A stretch of 19,035 nt of DNA, taken from contig SBFZ01000305.1 of NCBI GenBank assembly GCA_006227095.1, forward strand, positions 1 through 19,035, given 5' to 3'. Each line of letters opens with the position of its first letter. Position 1 is the stretch's first letter. Under the pieces are notes generated by a model, which was given only the letters and a program-made list of their open reading frames with translations, searched no databases and was not told the origin of the DNA. The DNA comes from Bacteroidota bacterium (GTDB taxonomy: Bacteria > Bacteroidota > Bacteroidia > Bacteroidales > VadinHA17). Positions 13,049-19,035 of this stretch are shown here, one piece after another. A program made the position numbers and the translations under genes.

Positions 13049-14707
13049 ATGCTGCGCCGACTGACCGTAAGGAACTATGCCATCATAAGGGAACTGGACA
13101 TGGAGTTCGGCGAGGGGTTTACCATCATTACCGGTGAGACCGGGGCCGGCAAGTCCATCCTTCTCGGGGCCCTGGGACTGGTTCTCGGTGAGAGGGCGGA
13201 TACATCGGTGCTGTTAAGCCAGGACGAAAAGTGCATTGTTGAGGCATTCTTCAACATCAGCGGGTATGATCTGAAGGATCTCTTCGAGGCTAATGAGGTG
13301 GATTATGAGGATGAAGCCATCATACGAAGGGAAATAACCCCTGCAGGCAAATCAAGGGCATTCCTGAATGATACCCCTGTAAACCTGGGTATCCTGAAGG
13401 AGCTCGGCAGCAGGCTCATTGATGTACATTCACAGCATGAGACGCTTCTGCTTGGCGACAGCATGTTCCAGATGCGGGTGACGGATGCCTATGCCGGCTC
13501 TGCTGCACTGGCAAGGCAATATTCACATATATGGAAAGGTTACCTGGCAGTTCGGAGGGAGTATGACGAGGCTGCCATGAACCTTGAAAAGGTAAAGGCC
13601 GATTATGATTATTACCAGCATCAGCTTGACGAATTCAGGGCTGTAAACCTTGTGCCCGGCGAGCAGGAGGTGCTGGAGAAGGAGCAGGAGGTGCTGACCA
13701 ACGCCGCGGAGATCAAGGAGGCCCTTTCGGCTGCCACCTCTGCACTGGGAGGGGAGGATATTTCGGCACTGTCGCTGTTGCGTGCCGCCCGCACAAGTCT
13801 CTCGAGGATAGCCGGATGGCTCCCCGAAGCAGGTGAGCTTGAACAGCGTCTTGAAGCCCAGCTTATTGACCTGGATGATGTCTCCTATGAGGCTGAAAAG
13901 TTGAATGAAAGGGCCACGGCTGATCCCGGAAGGCTTGATTACGTGACTCAGCGGCTGGATACCATCTATTCACTGATGCAGAAACACCGGTGCAGGGACT
14001 TCAATGAACTGCTGGCTGTGCAGAGCAGGGTTGAGGAGGCAGTTGAAGCAAACGCGGGCACTGATGAGAGGCTTGAGGATCTGAGAAAAAGAAGTGACAG
14101 TGCTCTGGCGGAGGTTAAAGATCTTGCTTCCGGGCTTTCCGGGGCAAGGCACAGAGCCGCTCTTCCGCTTGAGGGTGAGATAACAGCCATGCTCAGGAAT
14201 CTCGGAATGCCGCACGCTCGTTTCAGGGTGAGCATCCGGCATCTTGAAACACCTGGTCCCTCAGGAGTAGACGCCGTTGAGTTTCTGTTCAGTGCCAACA
14301 GGCAGGTGGAGCCTGAGGAACTCTCAAAGTGTGCATCAGGAGGTGAACTGTCAAGGGTCATGCTTTGTCTCAAATCGGTCCTCGCAAACAGCACCGGTCT
14401 TCCGGCAATAATATTTGATGAGATTGACTCCGGCGTCTCCGGCGAGGTGGCTTCGATGGTGGGAACCATCCTTGCAGACATGGGGAGGAGCATGCAGGTC
14501 ATCAACATCACGCACCTGCCTCAGGTTGCAGCAAGGGGAAAAATCCACTACCATGTCTACAAGGAGGAAAGTGACCACTCAACAATTACCCGGGTCCGGT
14601 TGTTGAATGAGCTTGAGAGGGTAACCGAGGTAGCCAGGCTTCTCAGCGGAAGCACAATTACCGAAGCCGCCCTGCACAACGCCCGTGAGCTGCTCAGGGG
14701 CGAATGA
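13049..14707 (+). CDS. recN: DNA repair protein RecN
   Basis: A 552-residue SMC-like ATPase acting early in double-strand break repair. Walker A is GETGAGKS (residues 29-36). The centre, about residues 150-370, is coiled coil rich in Glu, Leu and Ala (for example LEKEQEVLTNAAEIKEALS). The C-terminal half of the nucleotide site has the ABC signature KCASGGELSRVMLCLKSVL and Walker B PAIIFDEIDSGVSGEVAS, then the D-loop/H-loop region NITHLPQVAARG. Length is normal for RecN. The start MLRRLTVRNYAIIRELDMEF is the canonical N-terminus. It is the fifth gene of the cluster, with fabI 34 bases downstream and no terminator or convincing promoter in between. No SOS-type box was recognised. Confidence 0.95.
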   Translation: MLRRLTVRNYAIIRELDMEFGEGFTIITGETGAGKSILLGALGLVLGERADTSVLLSQDEKCIVEAFFNISGYDLKDLFEANEVDYEDEAIIRREITPAGKSRAFLNDTPVNLGILKELGSRLIDVHSQHETLLLGDSMFQMRVTDAYAGSAALARQYSHIWKGYLAVRREYDEAAMNLEKVKADYDYYQHQLDEFRAVNLVPGEQEVLEKEQEVLTNAAEIKEALSAATSALGGEDISALSLLRAARTSLSRIAGWLPEAGELEQRLEAQLIDLDDVSYEAEKLNERATADPGRLDYVTQRLDTIYSLMQKHRCRDFNELLAVQSRVEEAVEANAGTDERLEDLRKRSDSALAEVKDLASGLSGARHRAALPLEGEITAMLRNLGMPHARFRVSIRHLETPGPSGVDAVEFLFSANRQVEPEELSKCASGGELSRVMLCLKSVLANSTGLPAIIFDEIDSGVSGEVASMVGTILADMGRSMQVINITHLPQVAARGKIHYHVYKEESDHSTITRVRLLNELERVTEVARLLSGSTITEAALHNARELLRGE

Positions 14708-14741
14708 ATTCTTAGCTTAAACAAACAGAAACCAGAAAAAC

Positions 14742-15578
14742 ATGATCACCAACCTGTTAGAGGGCAAGAAAGGAATAATTTTCGGAGCCCTGAACGACAA
14801 GTCCATTGCCTGGCATGTTGCCGAGAAAGCTCATGCCCAGGGTGCACGGCTGCTCCTTACCAACGCCCCGGTGGCAATCCGCATGGGCACCATCACGGAA
14901 CTGGCAGAGAAGACCGGTAGTGAGGTTATGGCTGCAGATGCAACCAGCATGAAGGACCTCGAGGTGCTCTTCACAAGGGCGCAGGAAATATTTGATGGCA
15001 AGATAGACTTTGTACTGCATTCCATAGGGATGTCTCCAAACGTGCGTAAGGGTATTCCATATGCCGAGAGCAGCTATGAGAACATGCTGAAAACCTTCGA
15101 TATCTCGGCCCTGAGCTTTCACCGGATCCTGCAGACGGCCTATAAGCTTGATGCCATAAAGGAGTGGGGATCGGTTATCGCCCTCACATACGTGGCAGCA
15201 CAGCGTACACTCGCAGGCTACAATGACATGGGTGATGCCAAGGCACTGCTGGAATCTATAGCCCGCAGCTTCGGGTATATATACGGCAAGGAGCGGCATG
15301 TCAGGGTCAACACCGTATCACAGTCACCTACTGTGACCACGGCAGGTTCAGGTATTGCCGGATTTGATACCCTGGTTGATTTCTCTGACAGGATGTCGCC
15401 TCTTGGCAATGCCGATGCTTCTGACTGTGCCGATGTGTGTATAACGCTGTTCTCTGACCTTACAAGGAAGGTCACCATGCAAAATATCTTCAACGACGGA
15501 GGATTCTCAAGTATGGGTATGAGCGAAAGGGCGATAGAGCAGTACAACAAGAGCTTCAGGGAGTGTCTTGATAAGTAG
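14742..15578 (+). CDS. fabI: Enoyl-[acyl-carrier-protein] reductase FabI
   Basis: NADH-dependent enzyme that performs the last reduction of each fatty-acid elongation cycle in the cytosol. The 278 residues show an SDR fold with the FabI-type nucleotide motif GALNDKSIAWHVAEKAHAQG (residues 15-34) and the catalytic set Y150, Y160 and K167, with spacings of 10 and 7 that equal E. coli Y146-Y156-K163. DFVLHSIGMSPN (residues 89-100) and FNDGGFSSMGM near the end are also typical. It is slightly longer than the usual 258-270 residues because of its C-terminal tail. It is followed by two hairpins that should end the transcript. Being downstream of recN, it may be read from the bamD promoter. Confidence 0.95.
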   Translation: MITNLLEGKKGIIFGALNDKSIAWHVAEKAHAQGARLLLTNAPVAIRMGTITELAEKTGSEVMAADATSMKDLEVLFTRAQEIFDGKIDFVLHSIGMSPNVRKGIPYAESSYENMLKTFDISALSFHRILQTAYKLDAIKEWGSVIALTYVAAQRTLAGYNDMGDAKALLESIARSFGYIYGKERHVRVNTVSQSPTVTTAGSGIAGFDTLVDFSDRMSPLGNADASDCADVCITLFSDLTRKVTMQNIFNDGGFSSMGMSERAIEQYNKSFRECLDK

Positions 15579-15602
15579 AAATACCTACCAAAGGTAGTAT
15601 TT
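15579..15602 (+). terminator. Weak hairpin directly after the fabI stop
   Basis: AAATACCTACC (15579-15589) pairs with GGTAGTATTT (15593-15602) across an AAA loop, with one bulged C. It begins on the base after the TAG stop. The stem is AT-rich and the following tract (ATACCTCTTTTAC) is only partly T, so it may be a transcript-end stabiliser or a weak first terminator. Confidence 0.45.
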
Positions 15603-15617
15603 ATACCTCTTTTACAG

Positions 15618-15654
15618 GCGCTCTGCCATCGGGCAGGGCGCTTTGTTTATTTTT
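15618..15654 (+). terminator. Strong intrinsic terminator after fabI
   Basis: GCGCTCTGCC (15618-15627) and GGCAGGGCGC (15632-15641) form a 10-bp GC-rich stem with one G-T pair and an ATCG loop, followed by TTTGTTTATTTTT. This is a classic intrinsic terminator and closes the bamD to fabI gene run. Confidence 0.85.
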
Positions 15655-15655
15655 G
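15648..15655 (+). promoter_or_regulatory. Candidate -7 box (TATTTTTG) for the DUF819 gene
   Basis: TATTTTTG matches TAnnTTTG exactly and ends 20 bases before the ATG at 15676. It is made from the last bases of the upstream terminator's T-tract. No TTTG at -33 is present, because that position falls in the terminator stem. Confidence 0.45.
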
Positions 15656-15675
15656 GTTATCTAAAACTAACCGAC

Positions 15676-16968
15676 ATGTTTAGTCTCATCCTCCTCGCCC
15701 TGTTCTGTATCCTTTTTCCGGTATTTTTAATCTGGCTTACAAAGAGATACATCTTTTTCAAAAAGGTTGGCGCCATTGTTATGGCCTATGCAACCGGGAT
15801 ACTGATTGCCAATATAGGTATAATGCCGCGGGCCAGCGACGGGTACCGTGAAGCCACAATCGGGCAGGATCGTCCCTTTATCCCCAAAACGGAGGCCGTG
15901 GAGATGGTTGCTGCCGGCACACTGACAAAAAGTGACCTTAAATACAACAGCATAGCGGTTGTACAGGACAGCATGCAAAGCGCCCTGGTTTTGCTTGCCA
16001 TTCCGCTTATTCTCTTTTCGCTGAATGTCAGGAGATGGCTTAAGTTCTCGGGCAAGGGGTTCCTTTCGATGCTGCTTGCACTGGTCTCGGTGATGATCAT
16101 TGTTGCGACGGGGTATCTTATTTTCCGTGATAAAGTGGAAGGGGCCGACAAGGTTGGCGGTATGCTGATCGGGCTTTACACGGGCGGCTCGGTCAACCTT
16201 GCATCTATTGCTCTGGCTTTGAAGGTAGAACCCAACGCATTCATCATGACCAACACCTATGATATGATTGTAGGGGCTGTGGTGATCCTCTTTTTCATAA
16301 CAGTCGGGCCGGCATTCTTCAGGCTTTTCCTTCCCCCGTTCAAGGCGCCGGCAGTTGCATCAGGCGATGAGTTTGATTTTGACGGGATGAACCGCAAGAT
16401 GGCCGAAGATTTTGATGACTATACCGGTATTTTCAAAAAGGGCGTTGTGCTTCCGCTGCTGGGGGCCATAGGAATGTCAATAGTTATCCTCGGTCTGGGG
16501 CTGGGTGTGAGTTTCCTGCTGCCGGATGTGCCACAGACGGTATCGGTTATTCTTACCATTACCACGGTTGGAGTGGCAGCATCGTTTATCAGGCCGGTAC
16601 GTGAGATCCGCAAGACATTCCAGCTGGGGATGTATTTCATTGTAGCCTTTTCGATTGTAATAGCCACGAGATGTGACCTGAGCATCATCTTCCAGGCCAA
16701 ATACCTGAGCCTCCTTATGTTTGTCTCGTATGCCTATTTCGGGTCACTCTTCCTTCACCTTTTCCTCTCCTGGATATTCAGGATCAATGCCGATGACTAC
16801 CTGATAACCACAACAGGGTTTGTATATTCACCGCCGTTTGTGCCAATGGTGGCAGCAGCCCTGAAGAACAAGGATGTTATTCTCACAGGGCTGGCAACCG
16901 GTATGATAGGCTGGATACTGGGCAACTATATCGGCGTTGCCTTCGGGATGTGGCTCGGGAAGTTGTAG
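15676..16968 (+). CDS. DUF819 family integral membrane protein
   Basis: A 430-residue inner-membrane protein with about ten to twelve hydrophobic segments. The pattern GGMLIGLYTGGSVNLASIALAL, followed by a conserved MTNTYDMIVGAVVILFFITVGP, is the DUF819 signature. A cytosolic or periplasmic loop rich in acidic residues (GDEFDFDGMNRKMAEDFDDY) separates two bundles of helices, and the C-terminal FVYSPPFVPMVAAALKNKD and the LATGMIGWILGNYIG segment complete the domain. The two-bundle layout with a glycine-rich break suggests a transporter-like fold, but substrate and role are unknown. I chose the ATG at 15676 (MFSLILLALF); an in-frame TTG at 15643 lies in the terminator T-tract upstream of the likely transcription start. 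The TAG stop is part of a repeat shared with the convergent gene. Confidence 0.82.
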   Translation: MFSLILLALFCILFPVFLIWLTKRYIFFKKVGAIVMAYATGILIANIGIMPRASDGYREATIGQDRPFIPKTEAVEMVAAGTLTKSDLKYNSIAVVQDSMQSALVLLAIPLILFSLNVRRWLKFSGKGFLSMLLALVSVMIIVATGYLIFRDKVEGADKVGGMLIGLYTGGSVNLASIALALKVEPNAFIMTNTYDMIVGAVVILFFITVGPAFFRLFLPPFKAPAVASGDEFDFDGMNRKMAEDFDDYTGIFKKGVVLPLLGAIGMSIVILGLGLGVSFLLPDVPQTVSVILTITTVGVAASFIRPVREIRKTFQLGMYFIVAFSIVIATRCDLSIIFQAKYLSLLMFVSYAYFGSLFLHLFLSWIFRINADDYLITTTGFVYSPPFVPMVAAALKNKDVILTGLATGMIGWILGNYIGVAFGMWLGKL

Positions 16969-17077
16969 TCAGCAATACCAGTCGGCAGTACCAGTCAGCA
17001 GTACCAGTCAGCAGTAATATACTTCCTGCCGACTGCCAACTGCCAACTGCAGACTTCTGGCATGGGTCTGCTGACTA
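16966..17077. repeat. Repeat element with 9-bp inverted ends covering both stop codons
   Basis: TAGTCAGCA (16966-16974) is inverted at 17069-17077, and each copy begins with the TAG stop of the adjacent convergent gene. Inside are four tandem 13-base units of the type AGTCAGCAGTACC (starts 16967, 16980, 16993, 17006) and three 7-base units CTGCCRA (starts 17026, 17033, 17040). CTGCCGACT at 17026-17034 is the exact complement of AGTCGGCAG at 16980-16988, so hairpins can form in either transcript. Confidence 0.8.
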
Positions 17078-18403
17078 AAATAAGTAATTGAGTCCTATAT
17101 AGAACTCCATGCTGCCATCCTGCTCCTTCAGTGCCTTGCCGATGTCAGCCGAGATGATGAAGTTCTCATTCATGACAACCTTCAGGCCAAGGCCGGCAGC
17201 CATATGCAGCTTGTCTTTCCCGCCGATGTAATAGTCATCAGCATTGCCTTCCAGGTAATCCTCAAGGTCTGTCACATCCACATCGATCAGTGATGTAACC
17301 ATCCCTGCATCAAAGAAATAGTTTGTTCCCAGGTACCAGTTCTGGTTTATGAACTTGAAGCGGAGCATTTTCCAGCGAAGTTCAGCGTTTCCGTATGCAA
17401 AGCCGTCACCGACAACCCTGTTTCTCAGCAAACCCCTGATTGTCTTGCTTCCTCCCAGACCTTCTGAAAGAGCTCCCCTGAGTTCGGAAACAATCACCTG
17501 TCCCTGGTAATAGAATGGTACCTCGCCAAACAGTGTCTGCTGGAAACCAAGCCTGTATGCAAAGCTGAGGTCGTTCTCCTTAAGGGTAAAATACTGTCTC
17601 CAGGTAAGATAGAATTTCCCGAATGATGATTCGGCGCCGAGGAACTCAGGAACCACTTCTATCCCGGTCTCGGCCCAGATGCCATTCATGGGGCATGCCC
17701 TCTGGTCACGGGAGTCGTATGAGATTCCACCCTTGATACCGGTAATCCATCCACCGTCAGCTTCATCGGCCGAAATCAGCCCTGAATTCTTGTAATACTC
17801 ATAGAGAGTGGGTTCATCAGGATCCAGATATTTGGGGTCTTCGGGATCTTTTCCTTTGTTGAATTTGCTTACATCAAGGTCTTTAACCTTAAAATTCTGG
17901 ATACTGAGGCCAGCATTCCAGTGCCAGTTGTTTTGGCCTATGTTTCCGATGAAGTCATTCTTGAACCGGAACAGATGCCGCTGCATTGCGTAGAACAGAC
18001 GGCTCCGGTAATCCGGATTCATTTCGTCATCAACCCATGCCTTGTTGTAAACAGAGGCAAATCCGTTAAACCCGTAGAAGTCATAGGCGAAGTCGGGCAT
18101 ATAGCTCAGGTCCACGGCATACCTGATTCCTTTGATAAGATAGTCAGAGTCATACATCACCCTTAGAATGGAACTTCCCTTGGTGAAGGTAGAAGCCTCG
18201 ACATAGATCCTGTGGAAATAATCTGGATAGATTGAACCGTCACCATAGTCGAACAGGTTCACCAGGGCACCGTACTGGAATCCCTGGTCAGTACTGAAGG
18301 TGACAGCCGGAAGGGCGCCGAAGTTCCATCCCGTCTTGGCCTCCTGGGCCATCACCGAGGTGGCGAGGAGTCCGGCAAACAGCATTACATGGAGTTTTTT
18401 CAT
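17075..18403 (-). CDS. POTRA-less Omp85/BamA-type outer membrane barrel
   Basis: A 442-residue outer membrane protein: signal peptide at residues 1-20 (end SVMAQ), then a beta-barrel of alternating aromatic and polar strands ending in the terminal phenylalanine that BAM recognises. Surface-antigen D15 features are ISYDSRDQRACPMNGIWAETG (about residues 227-247) and GGSKTIRGLLRNR (317-329), where IRGL replaces the (V/I)RG(F/Y) of the L6 loop, followed by YGNAELRWKM. There is no room for POTRA domains before the barrel, so it is not BamA or TamA proper; such short members are usually annotated as BamA/TamA family. A hydrophilic insert at about 175-205 (GKDPEDPKYLDPDEPTLYEYY) may be an extracellular loop. 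Role and partner unknown. Confidence 0.8.
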   Translation of the reverse strand: MKKLHVMLFAGLLATSVMAQEAKTGWNFGALPAVTFSTDQGFQYGALVNLFDYGDGSIYPDYFHRIYVEASTFTKGSSILRVMYDSDYLIKGIRYAVDLSYMPDFAYDFYGFNGFASVYNKAWVDDEMNPDYRSRLFYAMQRHLFRFKNDFIGNIGQNNWHWNAGLSIQNFKVKDLDVSKFNKGKDPEDPKYLDPDEPTLYEYYKNSGLISADEADGGWITGIKGGISYDSRDQRACPMNGIWAETGIEVVPEFLGAESSFGKFYLTWRQYFTLKENDLSFAYRLGFQQTLFGEVPFYYQGQVIVSELRGALSEGLGGSKTIRGLLRNRVVGDGFAYGNAELRWKMLRFKFINQNWYLGTNYFFDAGMVTSLIDVDVTDLEDYLEGNADDYYIGGKDKLHMAAGLGLKVVMNENFIISADIGKALKEQDGSMEFYIGLNYLF

Positions 18404-18595
18404 GTGGATAAGGATTAAATTTTAAAGGTCCTGGGGAACCCTGGGCAAAATGATATTACCGTCCGTTGACGTGATCATTGTTACTGTGGGTTTCATAGGT
18501 GTCATTTTTCAAAGGAACGTAAAGTTAAAGAAAAATGATGCTCATATCCTAATAATTTTAATATTGCTACATTAGTGGACTTTAAAACCGGACAC
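18404..18595. other. Divergent intergenic region before the Omp85-like gene and hutI
   Basis: This 192-base AT-rich stretch should contain the promoters of both genes. Toward hutI, TAATATTG at 18559-18566 is one base off TAnnTTTG. Toward the Omp85-like gene, TTCCTTTG (18517 to 18510, minus) is also one base off. No -33 TTTG accompanies either. A 24-codon open frame runs on the minus strand from 18496 to 18422. No hairpin with a T-tract was found. Confidence 0.4.
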
Positions 18596-19035
18596 ATGAG
18601 CCTTCTGATTCACAATACCGGGATGCTGGTCCAGACCAGGGAGGGGAATGCGGCGTTCGCAGCCGGACCCGATATGGCAGTTTTGCCGGTAATTGAGAAA
18701 GGGTGGCTGCTGATTGAGGATGGTATTATTGCAGGGTACGGACCTGCTGAGACCATGCCCCGTTCAAGCAGTGCAGTACACAATCTTGATGCCGGCGGTG
18801 GGTACGTTTTCCCGGCTTTCTGTGACAGTCATACACACCTCGTCTATGCCGGGAGCAGGGAGAAGGAGTATACTGACAAGATCCGTGGTCTCTCATATGA
18901 GGAGATAGCCAGGCGCGGCGGAGGCATACTCAACTCTGCAAAACTGCTGCACGAGACCCCTGAAGAGGAGTTGTTCAGGCAGTCAATGGAGCGGGTCCGG
19001 GAGATAATCTCGTTTGGTACAGGTGCAGTGGAGAT
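18596..19035 (+). CDS. hutI: Imidazolonepropionase HutI, 3' end beyond the window
   Basis: The first 146 codons of an amidohydrolase that opens imidazolone propionate to N-formimidoyl-glutamate in histidine breakdown. The metal-binding HxH is present in DSHTHLVYAGSREKEY (H79 and H81), followed by KIRGLSYEEIARRGGGILNS, which is diagnostic for HutI rather than other amidohydrolases. The N-terminal beta-sandwich (LIEDGIIAGYG) is complete. The ATG at 18596 is the first in frame before a well-aligned N-terminus. The gene is cut at base 19035, so the catalytic His and Asp further on cannot be checked. Other hut genes, if present, lie beyond the window. Confidence 0.9.
   Translation, partial: MSLLIHNTGMLVQTREGNAAFAAGPDMAVLPVIEKGWLLIEDGIIAGYGPAETMPRSSSAVHNLDAGGGYVFPAFCDSHTHLVYAGSREKEYTDKIRGLSYEEIARRGGGILNSAKLLHETPEEELFRQSMERVREIISFGTGAVE

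Noticed and set aside
15598..15608. TATTTATACCT shared with 9581-9591 as a common operator of lipid genes
   Set aside because: Eleven AT-rich bases matching twice in 19 kb is weak, and the copy at 15598 lies after a stop codon in a hairpin/terminator zone.
15643..15675. TTG start giving the DUF819 protein 11 extra N-terminal residues
   Set aside because: This TTG lies in the terminator tail and upstream of the likely transcription start; the ATG at 15676 begins a normal first membrane segment.
16966..17077. CRISPR array in the repeat region between DUF819 and the barrel gene
   Set aside because: Units are 13 and 7 bases, directly abutting and without spacers; no cas genes are nearby.
17075..18403. 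Calling the barrel protein BamA
   Set aside because: BamA has five POTRA domains and is about 800 residues; this protein has only signal peptide and barrel.

Overview
The window reads as chromosomal core sequence from a member of the Bacteroidota, most likely a Bacteroidales/Marinilabiliales-type anaerobe. The evidence is gene content confined to or typical of that phylum: two DUF4252 proteins, a DUF4835 protein, a DUF4914-like P-loop protein, the divergent Bacteroidota form of RNA polymerase omega, and the bamD-rpoZ-coaBC-DUF4835-recN gene order. The candidate promoters agree: several genes are preceded by the Bacteroidota -7 box TAnnTTTG with short leaders. Gene density is high. No gap between genes exceeds about 225 bases. 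I saw no transposase, phage gene, CRISPR array, tRNA or rRNA.

Layout. (1) 1-1712, plus: the 3' part of a DUF362 gene followed by a secreted DUF6599-type protein. (2) 1767-3216, plus: thioredoxin reductase (trxB) and a small SRPBCC/AHSA1-like protein. (3) 3198-6099, minus: a probable ECF sigma operon, read as DUF4252, ECF sigma factor, single-span putative anti-sigma, second DUF4252, then a TorD/DmsD-like chaperone gene that may be read through. An ECF-type promoter (TGTAA-N17-CGTC) lies just upstream, suggesting autoregulation. (4) 6323-8269, plus: a large DUF4914-like protein with a PEPCK-type P-loop, convergent with (5) 8273-9517, minus: an alpha-oxoamine synthase (serine palmitoyltransferase/cysteate acyltransferase/KBL type) starting at GTG behind a good promoter. 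(6) 9710-15578, plus: a tight cluster bamD, rpoZ, coaBC, DUF4835, recN, fabI, with intergenic gaps of 6-34 bases, a promoter before bamD and a strong intrinsic terminator after fabI. (7) 15676-16968, plus: a DUF819 membrane protein, convergent with (8) 17075-18403, minus: a POTRA-less Omp85/BamA-type barrel. The 112-base junction between them is a repeat element whose 9-bp inverted ends supply both stop codons. (9) 18596-19035, plus: the 5' part of hutI.

Functionally the window combines envelope biogenesis (BamD, Omp85-like barrel, FabI, an acyl-chain condensing enzyme), CoA synthesis, redox homeostasis (TrxB), DNA repair (RecN) and an envelope-facing ECF regulatory cassette. I did not find an obviously new multi-gene system. 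The points most worth a second look are an A11 tract in the coaBC interdomain linker where slippage in either direction meets an immediate stop, the autoregulated DUF4252/ECF cassette, the repeat element that ends two convergent genes, a terminator whose T-tract doubles as a promoter box, and the DUF4914-like P-loop protein.
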